Source of the DNA: JAVSMW01 sp032027005
GTDB lineage: Bacteria; Bacillota; Thermincolia; Thermincolales; UBA2595
Direction: 5' to 3'
DNA length: 64,000 nt
Assembly: GCA_032027005.1 (NCBI GenBank)
Contig: JAVSMW010000001.1
Span: 124,001 to 188,000 of the forward strand
Part shown: positions 34,416-42,852 of the stretch, piece by piece
How positions within the stretch are numbered: the first letter of the stretch is position 1
Layout: each line of letters opens with the position of its first letter
Translations under genes and position numbers: made by a program
Notes under the pieces: model-generated
Told to the model about the DNA's origin: nothing
Databases searched by the model: none
Seen by the model: the letters and a program-made list of their open reading frames with translations, nothing else

Positions 34416-34459
34416 TGGTCGGAGCGACACGATTCGAACGTGCGGCCTCTACCACCCCA
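34416..34459 (-). tRNA. 3' half of tRNA-Pro(GGG), integration scar
   Basis: Read on the minus strand: the anticodon loop TTGGGGT, then GGTAG (3' side of the anticodon stem), the variable loop, the T arm GCACG-TTCGAAT-CGTGT, acceptor strand CGCTCCG and the discriminator plus CCA. The 5' half is absent: the match stops inside the anticodon loop, with no CTACC partner upstream. That is the usual product of an element integrating into a tRNA 3' end. Chromosome should lie to the left and element to the right. Confidence 0.75.
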
Positions 34460-34797
34460 ATTTTGTTGCGTGACTTTTGCCTATTCTCATCTAACCCCCG
34501 AACCCTTTACCTGTTAAGGCTTTACGCTCCTCAAATATGAGTTCTCCTCCTCTACCCACCCTTTTTATTGTCGTAATTGTCGTGTCAATTGTCGTATAAA
34601 ATCCAGGTTGTTTTGCATTAGGTCGCTCTCCTTATAAAGACTAAGCAAAACTATAGGTATAAACTTTTATAAGCCCCTTACAGGTCAAATAAAACACCCC
34701 TATCCCTGGTTCTGATGCCCAAATATACAAGTTATTGCACGTAGACGGTAAAAGAATTAAACTGTATAGAGGAATTGATAAATTGGAGTGGCTATAA
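34460..34797. other. element-end sequence without genes
   Basis: Contains the triple 9-bp repeat and no reading frame I can support. Probable remains of an attachment region. Confidence 0.45.
34567..34596. repeat. three direct 9-bp repeats, possible integrase arm sites
   Basis: ATTGTCGTA/ATTGTCGTG/ATTGTCGTA at 34567, 34576 and 34588. Closely spaced short direct repeats near an att site are typical arm-type binding sites of tyrosine integrases. Confidence 0.55.
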
Positions 34798-34989
34798 ATG
34801 AAATCAGACGGCCCTGATAACAAACTTCCCAAAGACAATTGTCCTATAGAAGAAACAAACCATACTCAAAAGACAAAGAAAAAAGAAATGGGTAAAGTAC
34901 TGGTAGTTTACTTCCCACAACAGGAACGGCTAATTTTTCCAGAAGATTTTTACCAGGGAGCGCCTCAATCGGAAAAGAAGAAGAAATGA
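34798..34989 (+). CDS. 63-residue hydrophilic protein, unknown
   Basis: Charged N-terminal half (SDGPDNKLPKDN, KTKKKEMGK), then KVLVVYFPQQERLIFPEDFYQ and a Lys-rich end. GGAG lies about ten bases before the ATG. No family recognised; an island gene. Confidence 0.5.
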   Translation: MKSDGPDNKLPKDNCPIEETNHTQKTKKKEMGKVLVVYFPQQERLIFPEDFYQGAPQSEKKKK

Positions 34990-34991
34990 AT

Positions 34992-35018
34992 GGCCTTCTG
35001 AAGAACACGGAAGGCCTC
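34992..35018. terminator. hairpin between convergent small genes
   Basis: GGCCTTC (34992-34998) pairs with GAAGGCC (35009-35015, with GG at the foot); TCTCTTT follows on the + strand. Likely the terminator of the 63-residue gene. Confidence 0.55.
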
Positions 35019-35031
35019 TCTTTGATAACAG

Positions 35032-35178
35032 TTATTTCCCCCAAAACTCCTGCGATTTTTTTTGCCTCTGTTCGTAATCCTTGAGATGTTTCTCTAACTT
35101 TTTCTGGAACATTTTTATCCGAATATCCACTGTCCCCTCGGGAACCTTCCGAGTATCGTATGGTGCCTTTTCTTCCAT
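35032..35178 (-). CDS. 48-residue charged helical protein, unknown
   Basis: Starts MEEKAPYDTRKVPEGTVDIR and continues as a Lys/Glu/Gln-rich amphipathic helix (MFQKKLEKHLKDYEQRQKK). AAGGAGGGG precedes the ATG at good distance. A longer overlapping frame on the same strand lacks a site and looks non-protein-like. No family recognised. Confidence 0.6.
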   Translation of the reverse strand: MEEKAPYDTRKVPEGTVDIRIKMFQKKLEKHLKDYEQRQKKSQEFWGK

Positions 35179-35330
35179 GACCCATCCCCTCCTTTTTGAG
35201 CATAGTTTTCCTTAAAGGAAACCTTAGATGTACCATTTCCAAATTCGTGTTGCAAGAAGTTTCTCCTCAAAATTGTGATGAACCCGTAAACTTCTACTCT
35301 GTCAAATTCCCATTTCCGAGATGCTTATTA

Positions 35331-36086
35331 TTATATTCTCTTTTCAGTTTTGCCTTGAAGAAGGTTAATTATTTCACGGTCGCCGTTAATGTACCGGGAA
35401 TGGAGTTCCTTGGAATTGGCGTAAATGTCCTTCAGGTACGGGGCAATCTTGGAACCGAATTCATCAAACATCTCTTTAGCCCACTGGCCGTATTTTACTG
35501 CGCCTTTAGCAATCTTAATGGCTCCATGCTTAGATAAGTCTGCCATTAGAGTGGGATCCATCGCACTGTTGGTAATGTTAGTTGCTCCTGGAATGGTTAA
35601 ATCATCGTATTTGATATTGTTTTTATTGTTTTCAGGCTTTGGTTCTTGGGGAATGTTAGTATCGGGGCTAGATAAATTGCTTTTATCATTATCTAACTGT
35701 GATTTCGTATTCGTTAATTTACTTCTCCATGGCTTATACCATGCACTATAGATAAACCATATGCCGGAAGCAAGTACAGCCATCCACCAGTAATTTGTTG
35801 CGACTCTCGTTTTGTTTGCGGCTTCCTCTGTATTTGGTATTGGTCGTTTAATAACTGCCGATGGAGCATAAATTTCAAACCATTGCTGACCGGTCCAACG
35901 GTCAGTTTTCCATTTTAAAACAGAAGTTTCTCGTGATTTTGTGGCTTGGTAATCCCATCGAAAAACCATTAACAAAATCAATATAACCAACAGTATTCCT
36001 GGTATCAGCCAGGGTTTTTGTTTCATGTTATTAACTGTTTTCTGAATATCAACCTGATTAGAACTTTCACGCTTTAATTCATTCAT
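35331..36086 (-). CDS. 251-residue membrane protein, unknown
   Basis: Two membrane segments (about 25-42, PWLIPGILLVILILLMVF, and 100-116, WWMAVLASGIWFIYSAW) enclose an outward loop; a Pro/Asn/Lys-rich linker follows and then a helical C-terminal domain (KHGAIKIAKGAVKYGQWAKEM, KELHSRYINGDREIINLL). No family recognised. AAGGGCGGAG precedes the ATG. Confidence 0.65.
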   Translation of the reverse strand: MNELKRESSNQVDIQKTVNNMKQKPWLIPGILLVILILLMVFRWDYQATKSRETSVLKWKTDRWTGQQWFEIYAPSAVIKRPIPNTEEAANKTRVATNYWWMAVLASGIWFIYSAWYKPWRSKLTNTKSQLDNDKSNLSSPDTNIPQEPKPENNKNNIKYDDLTIPGATNITNSAMDPTLMADLSKHGAIKIAKGAVKYGQWAKEMFDEFGSKIAPYLKDIYANSKELHSRYINGDREIINLLQGKTEKRI

Positions 36087-36169
36087 TTTACTCCGCCCTT
36101 ATAAATTTATACTATGATTAATTATAACATATATTTCCATTAAAAACAGAATAATATAAAATTAGGTAG

Positions 36170-36208
36170 TCGGAGTATCCGACCCTCAACCGGGAATTGA
36201 GGTTTAGA
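36170..36208. other. two small hairpins
   Basis: GTCGGAgtaTCCGAC and CCTCAAccgggaaTTGAGG lie one after the other in the 200-base spacer. Neither has a T run. Possible regulatory or RNA-end structures. Confidence 0.4.
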
Positions 36209-36236
36209 CATTCTCGGCACCTTAGATGGATGGAGG

Positions 36237-36263
36237 TAAAAAAGAGGGGTTGTCCCCTCTTTG
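36237..36263 (-). terminator. rho-independent terminator
   Basis: AAAGAGGGG (36241-36249) pairs with CCCCTCTTT (36254-36262); on the minus strand TTTTTT follows. Ends the 85-residue gene. Confidence 0.8.
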
Positions 36264-36293
36264 CATTAAATGTTTTATTGAGGTATACTAGAA

Positions 36294-36551
36294 TCAATCT
36301 TGGAAGAAGTCATGCTTTCGTCGTTTTGGACGTTGATGGCCTGGGCCGTACTGTCTGTACTGGTAAGGGTTGCGAAAGCTGGCTTCTTCCACATTGTTTT
36401 TGTGCGTAGATTCAAAAAGTAGTTTTGCGACACCCCATACTCCAACAACATACCCGTTCGAATCCAGAGGTCCCCATACCGTAAAACTCATTCCGCCCAT
36501 ATACTTTACTCTGTTTTCAAGTTTTCTAATTCGTGACATTAAGCTACTCAT
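36294..36551 (-). CDS. 85-residue protein, unknown
   Basis: N-terminal helix (SRIRKLENRVKY), then MGGMSFTVWGPLDSNGYVVG, and a basic tail. GAGGT stands about nine bases before the ATG, within the stop region of the preceding frame. Followed by a terminator. Phage-like in size and setting, but not recognised. Confidence 0.5.
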   Translation of the reverse strand: MSSLMSRIRKLENRVKYMGGMSFTVWGPLDSNGYVVGVWGVAKLLFESTHKNNVEEASFRNPYQYRQYGPGHQRPKRRKHDFFQD

Positions 36552-36553
36552 AT

Positions 36554-36703
36554 TCAGACTACCTCACAATTATCAAGTTCATTTAAAGCCACTGCAAACT
36601 CGTCTTGTAGCGATTCACGCTCTTTGGCGGTAACATAGTCACCGCCAGATTCGGTTATCAGTAAACTTATGTTTGTTGTCAATGACGGTGGGTAGTGATG
36701 ATA
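36554..36703 (-). CDS. partial unknown protein running into the scaffold gap
   Basis: An open frame comes out of the gap and ends two bases before the next gene; it reads TNISLLITESGGDYVTAKER and ESLQDEFAVALNELDNC. A TTG at 36679 could start a 42-residue protein, or the gene may begin inside the gap. Confidence 0.4.
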   Translation of the reverse strand, partial: YHHYPPSLTTNISLLITESGGDYVTAKERESLQDEFAVALNELDNCEVV

Positions 36704-37552
36704 NNNNNNNNNNNNNNNNNNNNNNNNNNNNNNNNNNNNNNNNNNNNNNNNNNNNNNNNNNNNNNNNNNNNNNNNNNNNNNNNNNNNNNNNNNNNNNNNN
36801 NNNNNNNNNNNNNNNNNNNNNNNNNNNNNNNNNNNNNNNNNNNNNNNNNNNNNNNNNNNNNNNNNNNNNNNNNNNNNNNNNNNNNNNNNNNNNNNNNNNN
36901 NNNNNNNNNNNNNNNNNNNNNNNNNNNNNNNNNNNNNNNNNNNNNNNNNNNNNNNNNNNNNNNNNNNNNNNNNNNNNNNNNNNNNNNNNNNNNNNNNNNN
37001 NNNNNNNNNNNNNNNNNNNNNNNNNNNNNNNNNNNNNNNNNNNNNNNNNNNNNNNNNNNNNNNNNNNNNNNNNNNNNNNNNNNNNNNNNNNNNNNNNNNN
37101 NNNNNNNNNNNNNNNNNNNNNNNNNNNNNNNNNNNNNNNNNNNNNNNNNNNNNNNNNNNNNNNNNNNNNNNNNNNNNNNNNNNNNNNNNNNNNNNNNNNN
37201 NNNNNNNNNNNNNNNNNNNNNNNNNNNNNNNNNNNNNNNNNNNNNNNNNNNNNNNNNNNNNNNNNNNNNNNNNNNNNNNNNNNNNNNNNNNNNNNNNNNN
37301 NNNNNNNNNNNNNNNNNNNNNNNNNNNNNNNNNNNNNNNNNNNNNNNNNNNNNNNNNNNNNNNNNNNNNNNNNNNNNNNNNNNNNNNNNNNNNNNNNNNN
37401 NNNNNNNNNNNNNNNNNNNNNNNNNNNNNNNNNNNNNNNNNNNNNNNNNNNNNNNNNNNNNNNNNNNNNNNNNNNNNNNNNNNNNNNNNNNNNNNNNNNN
37501 NNNNNNNNNNNNNNNNNNNNNNNNNNNNNNNNNNNNNNNNNNNNNNNNNNNN
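36704..37552. other. scaffold gap (849 N)
   Basis: Unknown bases. It must contain the N-terminal part of the response regulator whose DNA-binding end appears at 37553. Its true length may differ from the number of N. Confidence 1.
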
Positions 37553-37782
37553 CAGGTCACAGCATTGAACCGAAAGGATTTTGGGAAATACTCTCCCCTA
37601 GGGAAAGGGAAGTTTTGTTCTGCCTTGGCAAAGGACTTTCTAATAAAAAAATCGCTGATCAACTCTTTATCAGCGAAAATACCGTTAAAAAACACGTAAG
37701 CCAGATTATGGCAAAACTGAACTTTAGTGACCGCACTCAGGCTGCCTTATATGCAAGTCAACTTGAGCACAAAAGCAATTAG
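37553..37782 (+). CDS. LuxR/NarL-type response regulator, C-terminal DNA-binding part
   Basis: 75 residues visible: LSPREREVLFCLGKGLSNKKIADQL and SENTVKKHVSQIMAKL are the helix-turn-helix of the LuxR/FixJ group. The receiver domain would be in the gap. It converges with the secreted-protein operon, ending six bases from it, and is the natural partner of the HisKA_3 kinase at 42853-44556. Confidence 0.85.
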
Positions 37783-37788
37783 CTCTCC

Positions 37789-38382
37789 TCAATTATTTTG
37801 TTTTTTACCGCCATGGTTATAGTCAATCTTCGCTTCACCAGCTTGCCAAACTGCATTAACCGCATCATAAAGGCCTTGTCGTTTGTCCCAGAGTTGAGTG
37901 TGTAAATCCCACAACGTGTTATGCTGATCCCAAAAATCAGGGACTTGGTTCTTTTCTTCCTGGGTGGAATTCCTGTAAAAGTCTGCCAACTTATTTATGC
38001 AATCTCCGTATTTATTGATTATAGTACCGAATCCCGTAATATCTACATTTCGATAATTGTTGCATTCTTCCTGAAGCTCGGCCAAGGTAATGCCTCCGAA
38101 GGGAAGGTTGTTCAATTCAATCACGCGTGCTGCCAGCTCACTTTCAAACTGGTCCATTTTATTATAAATATAGTTATATTTGATATCTTTAAGCATATCA
38201 ATACCTTCTTGAATTGTCGAATAATTCCCGCAACCGAAGCCTTCCTCCTGGGGCTGGGAAATATTCAGGGTAAATTTGACTTCCGCGTCTTGTTTCCATA
38301 ATGCGAAACTTTCAGTTGTCAGAAAATAGGAAGCTATCAGGATAAAAACAATAATGATGCCCTGCTTTTTCATATCTATCAC
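37789..38382 (-). CDS. secreted 197-residue protein, SipW-cluster
   Basis: N-terminal signal segment (GIIIVFILIASYFLTTESFA) followed by LWKQDAEVKFTLNIS, recalling the mature N terminus of SipW-processed TasA/CalY proteins. The rest is helical and acidic, with no clear domain, two Cys, and WDLHTQLWDKRQGLYDAV near the end. Last gene of the operon. Confidence 0.6.
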   Translation of the reverse strand: MIDMKKQGIIIVFILIASYFLTTESFALWKQDAEVKFTLNISQPQEEGFGCGNYSTIQEGIDMLKDIKYNYIYNKMDQFESELAARVIELNNLPFGGITLAELQEECNNYRNVDITGFGTIINKYGDCINKLADFYRNSTQEEKNQVPDFWDQHNTLWDLHTQLWDKRQGLYDAVNAVWQAGEAKIDYNHGGKKQNN

Positions 38383-38411
38383 TCCAAGTAACCTTGACTG
38401 TCTTAGTTAAT

Positions 38412-38936
38412 TCAATTAACGGCCTGCTCAAATCTGAGAAAAGCACTGAACTGAAAATCACTGCTGTAGCCTTTAGTAAGCCTTACCTTGATTGCAGCTG
38501 TTTCCTCAACATCAATAACAGGTGGGGATTCCACAATTTCAACTTCCAAGCCTGCGGCGGCATTTTGGTCAATGCCGGTACATGTAACGGGAATGGTCCC
38601 GTTATTTTGTACTGTGAAAACCAAAACAGCACCAAAGGGATTGACGGCAGTAACCACATTCATATTCACCTCATCCACAATTTCACCGTCTTTATGGGCT
38701 GTAAAGGAGATGGATTGATGGGTATCGGAACTGTCCAGAAACACATCTTTAATTTCCACATTTAGATTGCCGGTAGATATTGTGCTGAAAATATCAAATT
38801 GCTGGGACCAGGAAGCATACCCTGCGCCGAGGGTCCCCAATGCAACAATAAGGACAATAGATATTGTCCCTACGCGCAAAAGTTTTCCTGATTTGTTCTT
38901 TTTTTTGAATCTATGTTTTTTAAAAAAAGCAGCCAT
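38412..38936 (-). CDS. SipW-dependent-type secreted protein (174 aa)
   Basis: Basic N terminus, hydrophobic core, then GAGYASWSQQFDIFSTISTG, the same pattern as the 226-residue protein at 39704 (GAGYAAWTQTFTINSTVSTG). This leader type, with a TasA-like start, is cut by SipW signal peptidases. The mature part is beta-rich, Ig-like (FTVQNNGTIPVTCTGIDQNA). Starts two bases past the stop of the gene upstream. Confidence 0.8.
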   Translation of the reverse strand: MAAFFKKHRFKKKNKSGKLLRVGTISIVLIVALGTLGAGYASWSQQFDIFSTISTGNLNVEIKDVFLDSSDTHQSISFTAHKDGEIVDEVNMNVVTAVNPFGAVLVFTVQNNGTIPVTCTGIDQNAAAGLEVEIVESPPVIDVEETAAIKVRLTKGYSSDFQFSAFLRFEQAVN

Positions 38937-38938
38937 AA

Positions 38939-39604
38939 TTATTCACTTTCCGGAGAATTTTTATCACTCTTGGGGAAATACTGGACAAAAACCGGCACTA
39001 ATCTATATGACAAACCGGTCCTGCCCGCAAATTTATCAGGATCATTTTCAAACTGCTGGTTTAATTCCAATACCGTCTTTTCTGCTATATCTATCTTCCT
39101 ATATTCAAAGATTGCTGTCAAGGTATTGCCAAGCTCTATAAGACTGACATTCTTAAAAGAACCCAGCACATCGTGATATTGGCCTCCGCCCCTGATAATT
39201 TTGACTACGCCTGAAAAATAGATTAAGTCCGCCAAAGAGTTGTCTTCCTGATCAATTTCCACTTTGTACTCATCAACTGAAAGAGCGATATCACTGATGT
39301 TCTGAGTCGTAATACGAAATTCTGCATGGGCCCCGGCATAAACATTGGCAGCCATCAGACTGAGATTGGTCTTATCAATAATATTGCCAAACCTGTCACG
39401 CTGAAACTCCAAATCGGCCAATACACTTGGACTGGTTTCCAAAACCCGGCACTCCTCGGGTACAAGCTCCATCAGACTGCCATGAACAAGGGCGGAATCT
39501 TTGAAGCTCTGGGCACTGGCTAGGGCGTAACTTAACCCGATCACTATTAGTGATAACACTGTCATCAGTAAAAGATATTTTCCCTTGCCCATTTTGATCC
39601 ACAT
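38939..39604 (-). CDS. secreted 221-residue protein of the SipW cluster
   Basis: Hydrophobic leader (LLLMTVLSLIVIGLSYALASA) then SFKDSALVHGSLMELV, a divergent SipW-type start. The mature domain is beta-rich with FRITTQNISDIALSVDEYKV. Starts with ATG after GGAGA. No catalytic motif; a surface or fibre component is inferred from the context. Confidence 0.65.
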   Translation of the reverse strand: MWIKMGKGKYLLLMTVLSLIVIGLSYALASAQSFKDSALVHGSLMELVPEECRVLETSPSVLADLEFQRDRFGNIIDKTNLSLMAANVYAGAHAEFRITTQNISDIALSVDEYKVEIDQEDNSLADLIYFSGVVKIIRGGGQYHDVLGSFKNVSLIELGNTLTAIFEYRKIDIAEKTVLELNQQFENDPDKFAGRTGLSYRLVPVFVQYFPKSDKNSPESE

Positions 39605-39627
39605 ACAGATCTCCTCTTATAATGAAA

Positions 39628-39678
39628 TGGGACACACCCTCTTCAAGAGCCTAAAGCCTTGATTAGAGTAGTGTCCCA
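39628..39678 (-). promoter_or_regulatory. hairpin between secreted-protein genes
   Basis: TGGGACAC (39628-39635) pairs exactly with GTGTCCCA (39671-39678). No strong T run, so it may be a processing or partial termination site that sets the ratio of the first product to the rest of the operon. Confidence 0.45.
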
Positions 39679-39703
39679 AAACAATTCGATCTTGTTTCAG
39701 CTG

Positions 39704-40384
39704 TTACTGGGCAACAGCATTAAATTGTTCAAAAGTAAGCTGAACCTGCCAATCTAATGCGTTTTTGTTTTCAGTATCATTTTCGCTGGAAATAGGCAGT
39801 TCCTGAACTAAGGTGACAGTTTTGGTGCCGGCAGGCTCAAGCTCCCCAACTGCATCGGCGATGGCAGTTGCAAGATTATCCAGCTTAGTTTGCCCTGAGC
39901 CTTCTACTGCAGTACCGTTAACCTTTATGATCAGATCATCCCATATAGCATCGTTGACAATGCTGCCACTATTGTCAGTTGCAGAAGTCCTGGTTTTTAT
40001 GGTTCCTTTGTTGTCAAATTTAATTTCACTGGTAACCTGTGTTCCCGGATATAACTTGGACATAGTATAAGATATCTCTGAAAGAGTGGTTCCCGCATTT
40101 GCGGACACGTCGCCGTTCGTAACTGCTACAGTAGGATAGTCTAGATTCAGATCCTCAGCTTGATCCTGATTTGTCGCTGATGCATCTACATTATCGTCAT
40201 AAGAGGCATTGCCGTTTGTATCAACCTTAAGACCCGTTATGCCGTTATTGGTTACCAGTACAAACAACTCCCCGGTGGAAACAGTGCTATTGATAGTAAA
40301 GGTCTGGGTCCAGGCGGCATATCCAGCCCCCATTAAAATCATCGCAACTACGAGAGACAGTAAGACGAATTTCGTTTTTTTCAT
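39704..40384 (-). CDS. SipW-dependent-type secreted protein (226 aa), possible major fibre subunit
   Basis: Signal segment (FVLLSLVVAMILMGAGYAA) followed by WTQTFTINSTVSTGELFVLV, a classic SipW/TasA-family start. Mature part Thr/Asn/Asp-rich and beta-type (SEIKFDNKGTIKTRTSATDN), ending WQVQLTFEQFN. AGGAGAGG precedes the ATG. First of the secreted genes, with 164 bases upstream that may hold an own promoter; a hairpin follows it. Confidence 0.82.
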   Translation of the reverse strand: MKKTKFVLLSLVVAMILMGAGYAAWTQTFTINSTVSTGELFVLVTNNGITGLKVDTNGNASYDDNVDASATNQDQAEDLNLDYPTVAVTNGDVSANAGTTLSEISYTMSKLYPGTQVTSEIKFDNKGTIKTRTSATDNSGSIVNDAIWDDLIIKVNGTAVEGSGQTKLDNLATAIADAVGELEPAGTKTVTLVQELPISSENDTENKNALDWQVQLTFEQFNAVAQ

Positions 40385-40548
40385 ATTTAACCTCTCCTTT
40401 GGATTCTATTTTATTATGTAGTTCCAACTACGACATCATTTTACAATTTAAAGCAACACAATACATCACCTATCTTTACCATTTATCAGTAATTAAATAG
40501 TTTCTTTTTCATAGCACTAAAGTTTATGGTTATGGTACAAAAGTAGTA

Positions 40549-41649
40549 TTAAATGCTTAGCTGATTGCTCTGGTCACCTCTTGCCGGAACCGAGCTGTCC
40601 GCTTCCAGCCTGATTTCGCCGAAAATCACCATATAGTAAATCCTGCTGCCGTCAAAAACGTAAAACTCAATCTTTCTTTCCATCCTGGTGTTTACTTTAT
40701 AATAGAAGACCGGCTGTCCCACTTCGTCGGCGATTTTTACCATATCTTCAAAGGAGGTGACGCTGATGATATCGGCAAACTGGTATGAAATGGCTTGCTC
40801 CATCCCGGCCAGCCTTTCTCCATATTCCTTGAAAATGCGGGCCGTGGCCTTATCAAAAGCATCATCGACAACCTTTACTTTGATGAACACCGCTAATAAA
40901 ACTGTGATTAACAGAAAAACAGATGACAATGCGAAGCATACCGTGACAATCCGCATATCAACAGGCTTTTTGGCCTTGATTGTCTCAGCGATGGCGTTCT
41001 CCCCGGTCTTTTCCAGCTCACCGGCTATTTTAAAAACATTTTCACCGATGGGAATTGTGATGGTGGGACTCAGCTTGTCTTCCAAGGTTCCGTTTTTAGT
41101 AGATGCCAGGGTGCGGACATCAAAGACAACATTAAGAACGGTAGGACTGTTAATCTCAGAATCATTGAAAATTGTTTCTTTGATCGCCCGATAGCTGTCC
41201 ATGGATACAGGCACTGTTAATTCAATCACAGCTTTGCTTGAATTATCATATTCTTCCGCCTTCTGGGGAACCAAAACAAACTCCTTGCTCCATAGGATTT
41301 CGTTTTCTTTGCCGTGAAGGCCTTGCAGGTAGGCTTTAACAAGATAATCAGTCTTCAGGTGGGCCGGGGCACTGCCTGTAAATTCGTATTTTAGCTTGAT
41401 ATCTATACGGTCAATATATTTGAAAACATAATATCTGCCTTTTTCCAGGTATTCTTGGTTATACATGACGTTAGGCCTTAGAAAAACTTTATAATCAACA
41501 TTACTTTTGCTTTGATACGAATAATGAACTTGCTTTTTCTCTTCATATTTGTCAACTTTCAATAGGAAAAGGGCATAGGAAGAGGTGATCAGTGATACAA
41601 TTATACAAAATGTGATTATTAACCTTTTCATTAATTTGCTTAGTATCAT
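40549..41649 (-). CDS. DUF5305-like membrane protein
   Basis: 366 residues. N-terminal membrane helix (LIITFCIIVSLITSSYALFLL), a long extracytoplasmic beta domain (VDYKVFLRPNVMYNQEYLEKG, YKF/YEFTGSAP-like segments), a second helix near 238-260 (VCFALSSVFLLITVLLAVFI), and a cytoplasmic C-terminal domain with FADIISVTSFEDMVKIADEV and VFYYKVN. This matches the DUF5305 proteins found beside SipW peptidases. Likely helps assemble or anchor the secreted products; inferred. Confidence 0.7.
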   Translation of the reverse strand: MILSKLMKRLIITFCIIVSLITSSYALFLLKVDKYEEKKQVHYSYQSKSNVDYKVFLRPNVMYNQEYLEKGRYYVFKYIDRIDIKLKYEFTGSAPAHLKTDYLVKAYLQGLHGKENEILWSKEFVLVPQKAEEYDNSSKAVIELTVPVSMDSYRAIKETIFNDSEINSPTVLNVVFDVRTLASTKNGTLEDKLSPTITIPIGENVFKIAGELEKTGENAIAETIKAKKPVDMRIVTVCFALSSVFLLITVLLAVFIKVKVVDDAFDKATARIFKEYGERLAGMEQAISYQFADIISVTSFEDMVKIADEVGQPVFYYKVNTRMERKIEFYVFDGSRIYYMVIFGEIRLEADSSVPARGDQSNQLSI

Positions 41650-41666
41650 AATTTCACCTATAATAG

Positions 41667-42836
41667 TTAGAATTCTACCTTATCCTTTGGAATCCCGGCA
41701 TCTGTTCTGAAAAGAACATTCAGTATTCCCACTTTAGGGATACTTCCCACCACTTTTCCCTTGATTTGCTCAGGTTTCACCGGCTTTGAGTCGGGGGCGG
41801 TGTTATTGTCTCCTTTCGTACGGAATTCCCCGGTGACTTCGTCTATTTCAATTACCCTGTGAATGATAAATATTTGCTCCGTCCAATACTGGACTACATC
41901 TCCCAACTGAATATCCTTGCTGTCGCATTTTTTTATCAGGGCCACATCTCCCGGGTACAAGACAGGTTCCATACTTCCCGTCAGTATCACCGTAGGAAAT
42001 ACTTGAAAAACTCCCACTGAGAACCAAATCAGAATGATGGAAAAGACACTTACCGCGATCCATGAATTGGGATTTTCCCCCTTACGTTCCCTGAGTTTCA
42101 TTGTCTTCGCCTGTTTATGATAAACCTGTCTGATTACCAGCATGAACACCACCGGCATCATGATCCCGATAAAGGCCTTTGTAATCCACTTCAGGTCGGG
42201 GAGCACGGGGAATACCCACACCGGAAGGGCGGTCAGGGTGCCGTATATCATTGCCGGATATGCTCCGCCCATATAAACCATATAGGTGAGCAGGATGTTG
42301 CTAACTATTTCCGGCAGGGCATATTCACCTAAATACTGCACAACCTGCTGCCAGGTTTCAAGGCTGGTGATTACTCTTAGATTCAGCCGGTACAGGGAAA
42401 ATACAACAACTGTGAGCAGACAAAAGAGTGGCAGATATTTTTTCTTGACTAAGTTTATGAGATAGTTTCTCACCCACTCCATCGCTACCATAACACTACC
42501 GAAGCATACTACGTTAATAATTATCCCCTTGAGGTTTTTGGCGTATGGGCTGGTTCCAATCCCATCCAGGACCCCCCCGGCAAAAAAGATGGAAATATAG
42601 AAAAGAGCACAGATGGCGCTCCACATAAGGAGGAAATTGTGTAATTTCAGTTTTCCTTTAAATCTGCACCTGGGTTTTTGCCATATATAAAAGGACAAGC
42701 CTAACCAAAACAAGGGTTTAAAATAATATAAGTAATTGGTAGACCCCAGCAATGACGGAAGAATCTTCAGGCCTAAAATCATGGTAAGCAGAATAATTAA
42801 TATCAGCGCCAGTGCTTGTTTTTCCCTTTTACCCAT
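41667..42836 (-). CDS. sipW: SipW-type signal peptidase I with polytopic N-terminal domain
   Basis: 389 residues. The catalytic part lies in the last 130 residues: Ser288 in ILTGSMEPVLYPGD and His326 in IIHRVIE, giving the Ser/His ER-type (S26B) centre of SipW rather than Ser/Lys, then TKGDNNTAPD. SipW is usually under 200 residues; here some seven or eight membrane helices precede it (about 8-240). It should process the TasA-like leaders encoded just downstream. 16-base gap to the kinase gene, 17 to DUF5305. Confidence 0.88.
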   Translation of the reverse strand: MGKREKQALALILIILLTMILGLKILPSLLGSTNYLYYFKPLFWLGLSFYIWQKPRCRFKGKLKLHNFLLMWSAICALFYISIFFAGGVLDGIGTSPYAKNLKGIIINVVCFGSVMVAMEWVRNYLINLVKKKYLPLFCLLTVVVFSLYRLNLRVITSLETWQQVVQYLGEYALPEIVSNILLTYMVYMGGAYPAMIYGTLTALPVWVFPVLPDLKWITKAFIGIMMPVVFMLVIRQVYHKQAKTMKLRERKGENPNSWIAVSVFSIILIWFSVGVFQVFPTVILTGSMEPVLYPGDVALIKKCDSKDIQLGDVVQYWTEQIFIIHRVIEIDEVTGEFRTKGDNNTAPDSKPVKPEQIKGKVVGSIPKVGILNVLFRTDAGIPKDKVEF

Positions 42837-42852
42837 TTTAGTTATCCTCTGC

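Noticed and set aside
34844..35242. 132-codon frame on the minus strand
   Set aside because: Overlaps the 48-codon frame, which has the ribosome site and a protein-like composition.
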